Below are positions 1 through 8,892 of a stretch of DNA of 64,000 nt, one piece after another. The DNA is from Terasakiella pusilla DSM 6293. Lineage in GTDB: Bacteria; Pseudomonadota; Alphaproteobacteria; Rhodospirillales; Terasakiellaceae. The notes below the pieces were generated by a model that was not told the origin of the DNA, ran no database searches, and saw only the letters and a list, made by a program, of their open reading frames with translations. A program made the translations under genes and the position numbers. Location of the stretch: assembly GCF_000688235.1 (NCBI RefSeq), contig NZ_JHYO01000001.1, positions 62,001-126,000 of the forward strand, given 5' to 3'. The stretch's first letter is position 1; every line of letters begins with the position of its first letter.

Positions 1-898
1 TGGTGAAGGTTTCAAACTTGACCGTGACGTTATAGCGAAGACGACAGGCTTCGACCACTTCTTCCACCAACAGTTCAGGGGCAGATGCGCCTGCGGTGAT
101 CCCCAATGTCGCAACCCCGTCCAGATCATCAAAATTGATGTCGCTTGCGCGCTGCACCAGCATAGATCGCTCACAGCCGTTTAGGCGCGCGACCTCCACC
201 AATCGTTTGGAATTTGATGAATTCGGCGCCCCGATAACCATGACCATATCCGATTTCGGCGCAATCAACTTCACCGCCGTTTGTCGGTTGGTCGTCGCAT
301 AACAGATATCTTCTTTTTTCGGCAGTTCCAGATTGTCATAGCGATCCTTCAAAATCGCAATCACATCCTTGGTATCATCCACCGACAAAGTGGTTTGCGT
401 GACCAACCCTAACGGCACATCGCGCGGCAATTCAACCGTTTGCGCCTGTTCGGTATCTTCTACCAAAATAACCGCACCGTCCGGCAGTTGGCCCATGGTC
501 CCGATCACTTCGGGGTGGCCTTCATGGCCGATCAGCACGACCGGATGTTCGCGGTCAAAATGACGTTCCGCGGCGCGGTGCACTTTGCTCACCAACGGGC
601 AGGTCGCATCCACATAGGTCAGGCTGCGACGATCCGCTTCGGCTGGCACCGACTTTGGCACGCCGTGGGCAGAAAAGATCACCGGTACATTATCCGGCAC
701 CTGATCCAGTTCATCCACAAAGACCGCGCCTTTTTCGCGCAGGCTATCGACCACGAATTTGTTATGCACAATTTCATGGCGGACATAGACAGGCTTGCCG
801 AACTTTTCCAGCGCGCGTTCTACGATATGAATGGCCCGATCCACCCCGGCACAAAACCCGCGCGGACCTGCCAACAAAATGGTTAAATCTTTTGTCAT
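1..898 (-). CDS. ispH: 4-hydroxy-3-methylbut-2-enyl diphosphate reductase (IspH/LytB), 3' end cut by window edge
   Basis: IspH is the last enzyme of the MEP isoprenoid pathway. It reduces HMBPP to IPP and DMAPP with a [4Fe-4S] cluster in the cytosol. Translating the minus strand from the ATG at 898 gives [20 protein letters not shown], the typical IspH N-terminus. All three cluster cysteines are visible: C16, the Cys of DATCPLV near residue 100, and the Cys of [10 protein letters not shown]. The GHEGHPEV motif with the catalytic Glu is also present. About 299 residues lie in the window, so only a short C-terminal part is missing. No clear Shine-Dalgarno precedes the ATG. The gene is divergent from the exported protein at 954. 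Family assignment is firm from the motifs. Confidence 0.95.
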   Translation of the reverse strand, partial: MTKDLTILLAGPRGFCAGVDRAIHIVERALEKFGKPVYVRHEIVHNKFVVDSLREKGAVFVDELDQVPDNVPVIFSAHGVPKSVPAEADRRSLTYVDATCPLVSKVHRAAERHFDREHPVVLIGHEGHPEVIGTMGQLPDGAVILVEDTEQAQTVELPRDVPLGLVTQTTLSVDDTKDVIAILKDRYDNLELPKKEDICYATTNRQTAVKLIAPKSDMVMVIGAPNSSNSKRLVEVARLNGCERSMLVQRASDINFDDLDGVATLGITAGASAPELLVEEVVEACRLRYNVTVKFETFT

Positions 899-953
899 GA
901 TGCCAATATAGAAAGCAGAGACAAAGAGTAAAGCAACATGTTAGACTTTTTTC

Positions 954-2636
954 ATGAGAACATTGTCCGCCCTTGTTATTTTAGCCTTGCTCAGCACGCC
1001 CGCAGGGGCCGCAAAACCCACCGGCCTTGACCGACCGAGTGCGGAACCGGAAGTCTTTACGCTTGATCACCCCATCAAACGGGCGCAAGAACTGTTGAAA
1101 CAACTCGATTTTTACAAGGGCAAGATCGATGGGCTCCGCACCCCTGCCCTTGATAACGCCATCAGCGCTTACCAAAGACTCTATAACTTGCCACAAAGCA
1201 GTACCATTAGTGAAGAGTTCCTCGCGCATCTGGAAAACATCGGGCGGGTCCGCGTTTTAATCGGACGTTTGAATATGGTGCGCAAGCAGAAACAGGATTC
1301 GGCCCGCCAAGCCCTGCTTTCTGATCCACGCACCCGCCAATTGCTAGAACAGAAAAACCGCGAAGTTGCCGACCCGACCCGCGATGTCAGCGAATGTTTT
1401 TCCCAACCCTCCGCCCGCTGTCTGCTGAAAGAAGCGGTCGAAAGCTCCCGCGCGGTCTATGAAGATGACTTACGCGACTGGGCGTTAGGCGAAATTCTCG
1501 CGGCACAAGTGGCCTCCGGCCTAAGTACTGAGGCAATGGAAACCGCAGGGCGGATTAAAGATAGCCGCCTGATTATCGCCGCCCTCACCAACATTGCCAA
1601 AACCCACGCCAAAGAAGGCCAGATCCCGGAGGCTCTCTCCGGCCTCAACCTGATCCCCCTTGCCCATCGCCGTCTCTCGGTCCTGTTAGATGTGGCAGAA
1701 ACCTACAAAGACGCGGGAAATCATGAGGCCCTCAGCGCCCTGATCAGCCGTATTCTTGCCGGTGCCCAATCTGTTGAAGACCTGGAAGAACGCCTGTCCC
1801 TCCAACTGAAAGCGGCAGAACTTGTCGCCTCGACGGATAATCAGCGTGCCTTGCAATTGTTACGAGATGCCACCGCCACCATAGAAAAAGACCTGAGCGA
1901 TCAACCCAAACTTTCCCTCTTGAGGCAGACCGCAACGACACTGGCAAAAGCCGGTCATCCCAACCAAGCCTTGGAGGCAATGGGGAAACTGCCCAATGAT
2001 GATACCCGCATCCCCATTCTGATGGCCGCGGCCCGCGCCTTCCTTGAACAACGTAAATTCAAAGACGCCCAAAGCGTCATCGAACGCATTCTGTCTGCGC
2101 GTTATCGCAGCATCATCCTATGTGACCTCGCCAATCAATACTGGCACACAGGCGAACGGACCCGCGCGCTTCAGACCCTTGAAGAAGCCCTGAACCTAAG
2201 CAACGATATAAAACTCCCCTTCGCCCAAAATTATGCCTATGCGCAAATCACAGCCACCCTCAGCTCCATCGTCGCTGAAAGCGGTGATCTCGTCGTTGCC
2301 AAGCAGGCCTATCAGACACTTGGGAAGATCAGCGATGACCGCCTAAAAGCCCGCGCCTTTTGGCGTTTAAACACCATTGCACGTCAACATGGCTTACAAC
2401 TTTCAGAAAACGATCTGGATGGAGAAACCGATCAGGCCATGGCGGAAATTAAAAGCCAGTTTTCAAAAGCGTGGATCTTGGGTGACTTAGCTGAAAGCCA
2501 TTTTAATAATGGAGAAACCGAACAGGCCCAAAAAGCCCTGAAACTGGGCCTTCAAACCGTGCGGGACCTGAAAAACCCGTGGGCACGATCACGGGCACTC
2601 GCAAAATTCGGTGTTGTCCTTCATCGCTTGGATTGA
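954..2636 (+). CDS. Exported protein with peptidoglycan-binding-like domain and helical TPR-like repeats
   Basis: Function is unknown. The first ~19 residues (MRTLSALVILALLSTPAGA) form a Sec signal peptide. Residues ~38–95 (HPIKRAQELLKQLDFYKGKIDG onward, ending near SSTISEEFLAHL) look like a PG_binding_1 domain. From ~160 to the end the protein is a long series of Ala/Leu-rich helix pairs such as ALTNIAKTHAKEGQIPEAL and DLAESHFNNGETEQAQKAL, typical of a TPR/alpha-solenoid. The likely role is a periplasmic scaffold touching the cell wall, which is inference. A lipoprotein gene follows 61 bp downstream on the same strand and may be co-transcribed. The ATG start has no obvious ribosome site. An enzymatic role is not supported by any motif I can see. 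Confidence 0.75.
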   Translation: MRTLSALVILALLSTPAGAAKPTGLDRPSAEPEVFTLDHPIKRAQELLKQLDFYKGKIDGLRTPALDNAISAYQRLYNLPQSSTISEEFLAHLENIGRVRVLIGRLNMVRKQKQDSARQALLSDPRTRQLLEQKNREVADPTRDVSECFSQPSARCLLKEAVESSRAVYEDDLRDWALGEILAAQVASGLSTEAMETAGRIKDSRLIIAALTNIAKTHAKEGQIPEALSGLNLIPLAHRRLSVLLDVAETYKDAGNHEALSALISRILAGAQSVEDLEERLSLQLKAAELVASTDNQRALQLLRDATATIEKDLSDQPKLSLLRQTATTLAKAGHPNQALEAMGKLPNDDTRIPILMAAARAFLEQRKFKDAQSVIERILSARYRSIILCDLANQYWHTGERTRALQTLEEALNLSNDIKLPFAQNYAYAQITATLSSIVAESGDLVVAKQAYQTLGKISDDRLKARAFWRLNTIARQHGLQLSENDLDGETDQAMAEIKSQFSKAWILGDLAESHFNNGETEQAQKALKLGLQTVRDLKNPWARSRALAKFGVVLHRLD

Positions 2637-2697
2637 TCCCGCCCGTCTGACAGGGTAAGGTGCACCCCACCGCGTTTTGGAAACCATGGAGCACGTA

Positions 2698-3255
2698 ATG
2701 AATAAAACCAAAACAATCCTGAGCCTGCTTGTTGTCGGGTTCGGTCTTGCCGCCTGCGATTCCATACCTTTTATGCGTGAAGATAAACCAGAACCCTGCC
2801 CACGGATCACCGTGCTGCGCAACGCGGCTGAACTCACCAAATTTAAAGAAGGTCCGGGCCGTGATTTGATTGACGTGCTTTTTGAAGCCAAGATCACCAA
2901 CGTTCTTAGCCTATGCACCTATGACGTGGACTACGACACCCGCGAAGGCGAAATTTATGCACAGGTCGCCCCTGTCATCTCTGCCCTGCGAGGTCCAGCA
3001 GATAACACACGCATTGCGGAACTGAGCTATTTTGTCGCTGTGGTGGATCAGAACAAACAAATCCTCCAGAAAAACCGTTTCCCGCTTCGCCTCGGTTTCC
3101 CCGGCAACCTGACCCAAAACGAGGTAAAAGACGAACCGATTAATCTAACCATCAAAACAGATGGCTCAACAGACGGGGCGGACTACGAAATTTATGTGGG
3201 CTTCCAGCTCACCCGCGAAGAATTGGACTACAACGAGCGTCTTAAACAACGTTGA
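2698..3255 (+). CDS. Putative outer-membrane or periplasmic lipoprotein
   Basis: A 185-residue protein of unknown function. The N-terminus MNKTKTILSLLVVGFGLAAC is a lipoprotein signal with a perfect LAAC lipobox, so the mature protein should begin with lipidated Cys20. The residue after Cys is Asp (CDSIPF), which in Enterobacteria would favour inner-membrane retention; that rule is uncertain in alphaproteobacteria. Start 2698 was chosen over in-frame starts at 2677 and 2686 because it begins the signal sequence and has GGAG six bases upstream. The mature part is hydrophilic with no recognised catalytic motif. It follows the exported solenoid protein by 61 bp and ends before a strong terminator, so the two probably form one transcription unit. 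Confidence 0.8.
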   Translation: MNKTKTILSLLVVGFGLAACDSIPFMREDKPEPCPRITVLRNAAELTKFKEGPGRDLIDVLFEAKITNVLSLCTYDVDYDTREGEIYAQVAPVISALRGPADNTRIAELSYFVAVVDQNKQILQKNRFPLRLGFPGNLTQNEVKDEPINLTIKTDGSTDGADYEIYVGFQLTREELDYNERLKQR

Positions 3256-3277
3256 ACCCACCGTCCTTTCAGACATA

Positions 3278-3318
3278 AAAAAACCGCTGTCCGATTAACT
3301 CAGACAGCGGTTTTTCTT
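3278..3318. terminator. Bidirectional intrinsic terminator between the lipoprotein gene and grpE
   Basis: An 11-bp GC-rich stem (AAACCGCTGTC / GACAGCGGTTT) is flanked by an A-run on the left and a T-run on the right. It can therefore end transcription from both convergent genes. Confidence 0.85.
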
Positions 3319-3331
3319 TTTCTCAGATCAC

Positions 3332-4027
3332 TCAGGTTTCCTGATCGATCGTGCTGCCAGTACCGGCATCACCTGTCGGTTCTTCATAAGCAGGTTGCCC
3401 CGGACCTTCATCCACAACCGGTGCTTCTTCTCCAACCGGGGTCACGTCCATTTTCGGGCCGCCTTTGGTTACGCCAACCATGGCCGGGCGCAACAGACGG
3501 TCATGAATAACGTAGCCATCCTGCATAACTTGCGCCACCAGACCCGCAGGCTGGCTTGGGTCTTCAATCTCGAACATCGCTTGATGCAGGTTGTGATCGA
3601 ACGGTTTACCTTGTGCTTCAACACGTTTGATACCGGCTTTGCTGAACGCGTTTTGCAGCTCACGCTCCGTCATTTCAACGCCTTTGACGACATCACTGTC
3701 TTTCAATTCGTCCGGCATACTTGCCAACGCGCGGCGCAGGTTGTCTGCAACGCTGACCATTTCGCGGGCAAAGTTGGTCACGCCATATTTCAGCGCATCC
3801 TGTTTTTCTTTTTCCGCGCGGCGACGCACGTTCTGTTCGTCAGCAACAGCGCGCAGCCATTTATTTTTCATTTCCGCCAAATCGGCTTCAAGCTTGGCAA
3901 TCTGGTCATCGGCCGCAAACCCTTGGACGTCTGCTTCCAGTGTCGCATCCTGCCCCGCAGTCTCCGCAGCGCCCTGCTCTACTGCATCATTCTCTTCAGG
4001 TGTGGTCTGTGTATTCTCGCCTGACAT
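3332..4027 (-). CDS. grpE: Nucleotide exchange factor GrpE
   Basis: GrpE is the co-chaperone that releases ADP from DnaK; it acts as a cytosolic dimer. The protein is 231 residues, slightly longer than E. coli GrpE (~197), with extra acidic or Pro/Gly-rich tails. The N-terminal ~50 residues are acidic and probably disordered. The long helix (residues ~45–90, KLEADLAEMKNKWLRAVADE) and the C-terminal beta domain with PFDHNLHQAMFEIEDPSQ and GYVIHDRLLRPAMVGV are characteristic. It lies 21 bp downstream of hrcA on the same strand, the usual alphaproteobacterial hrcA–grpE order, so it is expected to be heat-inducible. dnaKJ are not in this window. Confidence 0.96.
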   Translation of the reverse strand: MSGENTQTTPEENDAVEQGAAETAGQDATLEADVQGFAADDQIAKLEADLAEMKNKWLRAVADEQNVRRRAEKEKQDALKYGVTNFAREMVSVADNLRRALASMPDELKDSDVVKGVEMTERELQNAFSKAGIKRVEAQGKPFDHNLHQAMFEIEDPSQPAGLVAQVMQDGYVIHDRLLRPAMVGVTKGGPKMDVTPVGEEAPVVDEGPGQPAYEEPTGDAGTGSTIDQET

Positions 4028-4048
4028 CTTTAATACTCTTCACTCTTG

Positions 4049-5086
4049 TTAACCAATTAAACGACCGATTACTTTTGAGGTGTAATCGACCATCGGAATA
4101 ATGCGCGCATAGTTGATGCGGGTTGGCCCGATCACGCCTATTGCGCCGACAATTTTCTGGTGGGGATCGCGAAAGGGTGCGACCACCATCGAACAACCCG
4201 ACACATTAAACAGTGGATTATCCGACCCTATGAATATTTGTACGCCTTCGGCTCCATCCGCAAGGCGCAAAAGCTTTAACAGGGTTTCTTTTGTTTCTAA
4301 AGCCTCAAATAAAGATTTTATGCGCTCAAGGTCTGCCATCGCAGATATATCATCCAGCAAATGACTTTGCCCGCGCACAATGAGGGAACCGGAATCTTCA
4401 TTCCCGCCCGCCCATTGCGCCAAACCGGCTTCGACCACATGGCTGGTCAATTCATCCAACTGGGCACGATGAGACTGCAATTCCTTGGTAATTTCATCCA
4501 CACCACCACTGACGGTCTGGCCCACCAGCTTTGCCCCCAGATAGTTGCTGGCCTGCACCAAGGCACTGGGCGGGATATCCGGCGGGGTTTGGATGACGCG
4601 GTTTTCAACCACACCGTTTTCCATCACCATAATCACCAATGTGCGCCCCGGTGAAAGATTCACGAATTCGATATGTTTCAACGGAGAATCGGTCTTGGGT
4701 GCAAAAACAAGTGAAGCACAGCCAGACAGACCCGAAATCATGCCAGAGGCTTCTTTCATCACATCTTCAAATCTTCGTCCCTTGGCCGAACATTCCAGAT
4801 CAATCCGCTGGCGTTCCTGCTCCCCCAGATCACCGATTTCCATCACCCCATCAATAAACAGACGTAAACCGGCTTCCGTTGGAATACGGCCTGCGGATGT
4901 ATGGGGGGAATGAAGCAGCCCCATATCCTCAAGGTCCGCCATCACATTGCGAATGGAGGCAGGCGAAAGGGCATTTTCCAACAATTTGGAAACCGTGCGC
5001 GAGCCGACGGGATCACCTGTTTGCATATAGGTGTCCACAATGCGACCAAAGATATCGCGCGATCTTTCATTCAGGTTGCTTAACAT
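4049..5086 (-). CDS. hrcA: Heat-inducible transcription repressor HrcA
   Basis: HrcA represses class I heat-shock genes by binding CIRCE. The 345-residue protein starts with MLSNLNERSRDIFGRIVDTY and the winged-helix segment DPVGSRTVSKLLENALSPAS, both standard for HrcA. The C-terminal dimerisation region ends IARIIPMVDYTSKVIGRLIG-like. I chose the ATG at 5086; an in-frame TTG at 5122 would add 12 residues but has no ribosome site. I looked for a CIRCE element upstream (TTAGCACTC-N9-GAGTGCTAA) and saw none, so autoregulation through CIRCE is not supported here. The gene is followed closely by grpE and is divergent from the DUF3126 gene. Confidence 0.95.
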   Translation of the reverse strand: MLSNLNERSRDIFGRIVDTYMQTGDPVGSRTVSKLLENALSPASIRNVMADLEDMGLLHSPHTSAGRIPTEAGLRLFIDGVMEIGDLGEQERQRIDLECSAKGRRFEDVMKEASGMISGLSGCASLVFAPKTDSPLKHIEFVNLSPGRTLVIMVMENGVVENRVIQTPPDIPPSALVQASNYLGAKLVGQTVSGGVDEITKELQSHRAQLDELTSHVVEAGLAQWAGGNEDSGSLIVRGQSHLLDDISAMADLERIKSLFEALETKETLLKLLRLADGAEGVQIFIGSDNPLFNVSGCSMVVAPFRDPHQKIVGAIGVIGPTRINYARIIPMVDYTSKVIGRLIG

Positions 5087-5093
5087 AGGTCGA

Positions 5094-5127
5094 AATTTAG
5101 TACCAAGAGGGCGTTGCGTCAACGCAA
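5094..5127 (-). promoter_or_regulatory. Candidate hrcA promoter with overlapping inverted repeat
   Basis: On the minus strand, TTGACG (5117–5122) and TAAATT (5094–5099) are separated by 17 bp. The perfect repeat TTGCGT-CA-ACGCAA (5114–5127) overlaps the −35. The predicted transcript start falls almost on the ATG at 5086, so either the mRNA is nearly leaderless or this match is fortuitous. Confidence 0.3.
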
Positions 5128-5176
5128 GAGGCTATGTTACACCCGTCCTAACTTCATAACCTCTGGGATTATTACT

Positions 5177-5389
5177 ATGATTACGATGGAAGAAATTCAG
5201 AAAGTCACCGCGCATCTGCGTAAAACCTTCGGCAACGACAAAATTCGCGTTCAACCGCCGAAAAAGCCGGAACACCCGATTGAAGTCTATATTCTGGACG
5301 AATTTGTCGGCGTTCTGCACCGTGACGAAGACGAAGGTGAAGTCTCTTTCGACCTGAACATTTCCATCATTGCAGAAGACCTTGAATAA
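5177..5389 (+). CDS. DUF3126 family protein
   Basis: A 70-residue cytosolic protein of unknown function. The sequence ([19 protein letters not shown], then [20 protein letters not shown] and [20 protein letters not shown]) matches the small DUF3126 family found mainly in alphaproteobacteria. The ATG at 5177 starts the conserved part; the frame is open 63 bases further upstream but that stretch does not resemble the family. It ends one base before the rph start at 5391 and is divergent from hrcA. Its co-transcription with rph and rdgB suggests housekeeping, but no biochemical role can be read from the sequence. Confidence 0.85.
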   Translation: MITMEEIQKVTAHLRKTFGNDKIRVQPPKKPEHPIEVYILDEFVGVLHRDEDEGEVSFDLNISIIAEDLE

Positions 5390-5390
5390 G

Positions 5391-6113
5391 ATGACACGTC
5401 CTTCAGGGCGCGCCGCCGATCAACTGCGCGATATCTCTTTCGAAATGGGCTTTTCCAAATATGCGGAAGGTTCTTGCCTGATTAAGTTCGGCAACACCCA
5501 TGTTCTCTGTACCGCCACTGTGGAAGAAAAAGTCCCCGGTTGGATGCGCGGCACAGGTGAAGGCTGGGTCACGGCGGAATATGGCATGCTGCCGCGTTCC
5601 ACCCACGAACGTATGCGCCGCGAAGCCTCCAGCGGGCGTCAGTCTGGCCGCACACAGGAAATTCAACGTCTGATCGGTCGCTCTTTGCGCGCAGTTTGTG
5701 ACCTGAAAGCCATGGGCGAAATTCAGGTTCGCGTCGATTGTGACGTGTTGCAAGCCGACGGGGGTACCCGCACCGCTTCCATCACCGGTGCCTACGTCGC
5801 CATGTATGCCGCCTTCCAGAAAATGGTTGATGACGGCAAGTTGGACAGCATTCCGCTGACCTGCGAAGTGGCGGCTGTTTCTTGCGGGATCTTTGAAGGC
5901 ACGCCCGTGCTGGATCTGGATTATGACGAAGACAGCAACGCTCAAGCGGACGCCAACTTTGTGTTGACCGGCAGCGGCGGCATTGTGGAAATTCAGGGCA
6001 CTGCGGAAGAAGACCCGTTCAGCCGTGACGAATTTATGCAACTGCTGGACCTCGCCCAAAAAGGTATCAACGAACTGGCTGTCAAACAACGCGCAGCCCT
6101 AGGATTGGAGTAA
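5391..6113 (+). CDS. rph: Ribonuclease PH
   Basis: RNase PH is a phosphorolytic 3'-exoribonuclease that trims tRNA 3' ends as a hexamer. The 240-residue protein has the standard N-terminus [20 protein letters not shown], the [16 protein letters not shown] segment, the [19 protein letters not shown] region and the [20 protein letters not shown] motif with phosphate and metal ligands. The length is normal. Start 5391 lies one base after the DUF3126 stop. rdgB follows after six bases, and rph–rdgB is a widespread gene pair in proteobacteria. Confidence 0.97.
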   Translation: MTRPSGRAADQLRDISFEMGFSKYAEGSCLIKFGNTHVLCTATVEEKVPGWMRGTGEGWVTAEYGMLPRSTHERMRREASSGRQSGRTQEIQRLIGRSLRAVCDLKAMGEIQVRVDCDVLQADGGTRTASITGAYVAMYAAFQKMVDDGKLDSIPLTCEVAAVSCGIFEGTPVLDLDYDEDSNAQADANFVLTGSGGIVEIQGTAEEDPFSRDEFMQLLDLAQKGINELAVKQRAALGLE

Positions 6114-6119
6114 CCCCAT

Positions 6120-6731
6120 ATGACCCGTAAATTAAGTGCCGGCAAACTTGTCATCGCAAGCCATAACGAAGGTAAAGTCCGTGAAATCCGCGAACTGCTC
6201 GCCCCGTTGGGGATGGACGTGATCTCTGCTGCTGAACTTGATTTACCGGAACCTGTGGAAGACGGCGACAGCTTTATCGCCAACTCCCTTCTTAAATCCC
6301 TGGCAGCGGCCAAAGCCTCCGGCTTGCCCGCCATGGCAGACGACTCGGGCCTCGCCGTGACTATTTTAGGCGGGGCACCGGGCATCTATTCTGCCCGCTG
6401 GGCCGGTCCGCGCAAAGACTTCGGCCTTGCCATGCAGAAAGTCCAAAACGCGATTGAAGAATTTGACACCATTGAGCAAAAGGCCGATCGCAGCGCAGCC
6501 TTTATCTGTGCACTGTCCCTAGCTTGGCCAGATGGTCACACCGAAGTCTTTGAAGGACGCATTGAAGGCCAGATGGTCTGGCCTGCGCGCGGCGACGCTG
6601 GCTTTGGCTATGACCCCGCTTTCCAACCCGAGGGCTATACCCTCACCTTTGGGGAAATGAACCCGGCGGAAAAGCACGAGATCAGTCACCGTGCCGATGC
6701 GTTTAGACAAATGGTCAACGCCTGTTTCTAA
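6120..6731 (+). CDS. rdgB: XTP/dITP diphosphatase (RdgB/HAM1)
   Basis: It hydrolyses non-canonical purine triphosphates (ITP, XTP, dITP) to monophosphates and so keeps inosine out of DNA and RNA. The 203-residue protein has the family signature [15 protein letters not shown] (residues ~14–28), the MADDSGLAV motif with metal-binding aspartates, GIYSARWAG, and [20 protein letters not shown] near the end. GGAG lies just upstream of the ATG. It is the last gene of the DUF3126–rph–rdgB unit. Its stop codon abuts the stop of convergent tag. A 7-bp hairpin (CCTGTTT/AAACAGG, 6721–6740) spans both stops and could help termination. Confidence 0.97.
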   Translation: MTRKLSAGKLVIASHNEGKVREIRELLAPLGMDVISAAELDLPEPVEDGDSFIANSLLKSLAAAKASGLPAMADDSGLAVTILGGAPGIYSARWAGPRKDFGLAMQKVQNAIEEFDTIEQKADRSAAFICALSLAWPDGHTEVFEGRIEGQMVWPARGDAGFGYDPAFQPEGYTLTFGEMNPAEKHEISHRADAFRQMVNACF

Positions 6732-7340
6732 TTAAACAGGCCGCACAAACTGTTTGCGCAAATCATCCGATTTCTGGCGGGAAATACACCCCTCCACATG
6801 GTCGTTGATCAGCCCCATTGCCTGCATGAACGAATATACCGTGGTTGGACCGACAAACTTCCAGCCCCGTTTTTTCAATTCCTTTGAAATCGCAGCAGAC
6901 ACGTCATTGGTCGAGACCGATTGCGGGGCCGGTTGATCTTTCTCATCCGGCTCATAAGCCCAGAAAAAGGCGGCGAGTGATCCTTCACGCTCCACCATTT
7001 CAAGGGCACGTTTGGCATTGTTGATCACCGCTTCGATTTTGCCACGATGGCGCACAATGCCGGCATCCGTCACCAGCCGTTCCACATCCTGATCCGTATA
7101 GGTCGCCATCTTGTGAAAGTCGAACTGGTCAAAGGCTTTGCGGAAGTTTTCCCGCTTATCCAGGATGGTACGCCAACTTAAGCCGGACTGAAAGCTTTCC
7201 AGACAGAGCTTTTCAAACAAACGTTGGTCATCGGCAACCGGATAGCCCCATTCGTCGTCATGATAGGGGAAAAAATCATCAATCGACCCACACCATCCGC
7301 AGCGCGGTTGTCCATCCGGTCCCAAAACTGTTTTACTCAT
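6732..7340 (-). CDS. tag: DNA-3-methyladenine glycosylase I
   Basis: Tag removes 3-methyladenine from alkylated DNA in base excision repair. The 202-residue protein carries the Tag signature: PRCGWC at the start, then YHDDEWG (residues ~27–33), FEKLCLESFQSGLSW, and KFVGPTTVYSFMQAMGLINDH near the C-terminus. Zinc ligands (Cys/His at the N-terminus, His/Cys in NDHVEGC) are present. The start at 7340 has AAGGTGAGG upstream. It is convergent with rdgB, with the two stop codons touching. Confidence 0.96.
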   Translation of the reverse strand: MSKTVLGPDGQPRCGWCGSIDDFFPYHDDEWGYPVADDQRLFEKLCLESFQSGLSWRTILDKRENFRKAFDQFDFHKMATYTDQDVERLVTDAGIVRHRGKIEAVINNAKRALEMVEREGSLAAFFWAYEPDEKDQPAPQSVSTNDVSAAISKELKKRGWKFVGPTTVYSFMQAMGLINDHVEGCISRQKSDDLRKQFVRPV

Positions 7341-7426
7341 GGCCTCACCTTCCTGTTATAGTTTTTCAAAACTAATGCATTACGCTCTTAAAACCCACAG
7401 CTAATTCCTGATTGGAGATCCCCCCC

Positions 7427-7993
7427 ATGCCCACGCCTCTTGACGAGCTTCTCACCTTCTGGTTTGACAGTGCCGACCCGCAACAGATGGCAAGCCACAA
7501 ACAGGAATGGTGGATGAAAGACGACGCCTTTGACCAAAAGATCAGCAACGATTTCGCGCCGCTGTTTCATCTTGCCCAAAGCGGCGAACTGGAAGAGTGG
7601 AAGGCCACAGCGCTTGGCTGCGTCGGGTTGGTTCTCCTGCTCGATCAGTTTCCACGTAATATGTTTCGCGGACAAGCCGAAGCCTTTGCCTGCGATGCCC
7701 AAGCGCGCGCGTTGACCCGCCATGTTCTTTCGCGTGGCTTTGATCAGAGTCTCCCTTTGGGTCCGCGCCTGTTTCTGTATCTGCCGCTGGAACATAGCGA
7801 AGACCTTGACGACCAAAATCAATGTGTAGAACTGATAAAGTCTTTGAAAGATAAAGACTATCTGGACTACGCGGTGCAGCACCAGAAAATTATCGCAAAA
7901 TTCGGACGCTTCCCCCACCGCAACGACGTTTTAGGCCGCAAAAGCACGCCGGAGGAAATCGAATTTCTAAAACAGCCCGGTTCTTCCTTTTAA
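7427..7993 (+). CDS. DUF924 family protein
   Basis: A 188-residue soluble protein of the DUF924/COG3803 family, which has a TPR-like helical fold. Function is unknown. Recognisable segments are ELLTFWFDS at residues ~6–14, the QEWWMKDDAFDQ segment, VLLLDQFPRNMFRG near residue 75, the FLYLPLEHSED segment and a C-terminal FGRFPHRNDVLGR. Start 7427 was chosen because GGAG (7414–7417) lies upstream. A 131-bp gap separates it from the GGDEF gene, and no terminator is obvious. Confidence 0.88.
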   Translation: MPTPLDELLTFWFDSADPQQMASHKQEWWMKDDAFDQKISNDFAPLFHLAQSGELEEWKATALGCVGLVLLLDQFPRNMFRGQAEAFACDAQARALTRHVLSRGFDQSLPLGPRLFLYLPLEHSEDLDDQNQCVELIKSLKDKDYLDYAVQHQKIIAKFGRFPHRNDVLGRKSTPEEIEFLKQPGSSF

Positions 7994-8124
7994 ACGAAAG
8001 ACTTACTCGTCAAATGGGATGCAGCTTGCCTTTTAATTTATCTTTTTGTATAATATTTCGATTGACGGAAATTATCTGAAGATATAAATCCGCATAAAAC
8101 GATCCGGCTTCCAAGGTAACGACT

Positions 8125-8889
8125 ATGTCACAGGCAACCTCAGTTCGAGCTTTCGAAAAGCAGACGAAACCCCACTCGCATGAGTCTAAGGCCGACTGGA
8201 TTTTCGTCCTTCTTTTTAACCTGTTTGTGGTCTTCGCTTGCCTGCAGATGGATATGGCAAACTGGCTGACAAATATCGTTGCCACACAGACCGTCATTTA
8301 CCTGCCGATTGCCGCCTCCCTGTTCCTTTCTCTCATCTATATGCTGGAAAAAAAGCGCCGCATTGCGGTTGGAGAACGCAACAAGTTCATGCGGGAATCC
8401 AAACATGACACCTTAACCGGTCTTTATAACCGCCAATTCTTCCACGATTCCGCCCGTATTGAAATGGAACGGACCAAACGCGTTCCCTCTACGTTTTCTG
8501 TGGTGATGCTGGATATTGATGACTTTAAAAAAATCAATGATACCGAAGGTCATGCCATCGGGGACGCCGTGTTGACAGAATTTGCTCAAGTGCTGGAAAA
8601 TACCGTGCGCCAGACCGATGTCGTTGCACGTTGGGGCGGGGAAGAGTTTTTGATCCTGTGCCGCGATACAAACGAGCAAGGTGCTCTGACCCTCGCTGGC
8701 AAAATCCGTAAGACCTTGCAACAGGCCGACTTCCCTTGCGCACAAGCCGTAACTGCCAGTATCGGTCTCTCTTCCGTTGCCGAAGCGCAAAATCTGGAAG
8801 ACCTGATCAAGCTTGCCGATATGCGCATGTATGAAGCCAAGCGCAGCGGTAAAGACCGAATTGTCCATCAAACCAAACTGGCTAGCTGA
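8125..8889 (+). CDS. Membrane-anchored diguanylate cyclase (GGDEF)
   Basis: It makes cyclic-di-GMP from two GTP. The 254-residue protein has two membrane segments (~24–45 and ~54–73) and then a short linker. The GGDEF domain (residues ~93–250) has DTLTGLYNRQFF at its start and RWGGEEF at ~169–175. The active-site motif is GGEEF, a fully active variant. An RQTD sequence five residues before it fits the RxxD inhibitory site, so product feedback is likely. No periplasmic sensor domain is visible; the loop between helices is only about ten residues. AAGG sits nine bases before the ATG. No EAL domain is present here or nearby. Confidence 0.93.
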   Translation: MSQATSVRAFEKQTKPHSHESKADWIFVLLFNLFVVFACLQMDMANWLTNIVATQTVIYLPIAASLFLSLIYMLEKKRRIAVGERNKFMRESKHDTLTGLYNRQFFHDSARIEMERTKRVPSTFSVVMLDIDDFKKINDTEGHAIGDAVLTEFAQVLENTVRQTDVVARWGGEEFLILCRDTNEQGALTLAGKIRKTLQQADFPCAQAVTASIGLSSVAEAQNLEDLIKLADMRMYEAKRSGKDRIVHQTKLAS

Positions 8890-8892
8890 TCC

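Noticed and set aside
5087-5176. CIRCE element before hrcA
   Set aside because: No TTAGCACTC-N9-GAGTGCTAA or close variant is present; only a 6-bp TTGCGT/ACGCAA repeat is.
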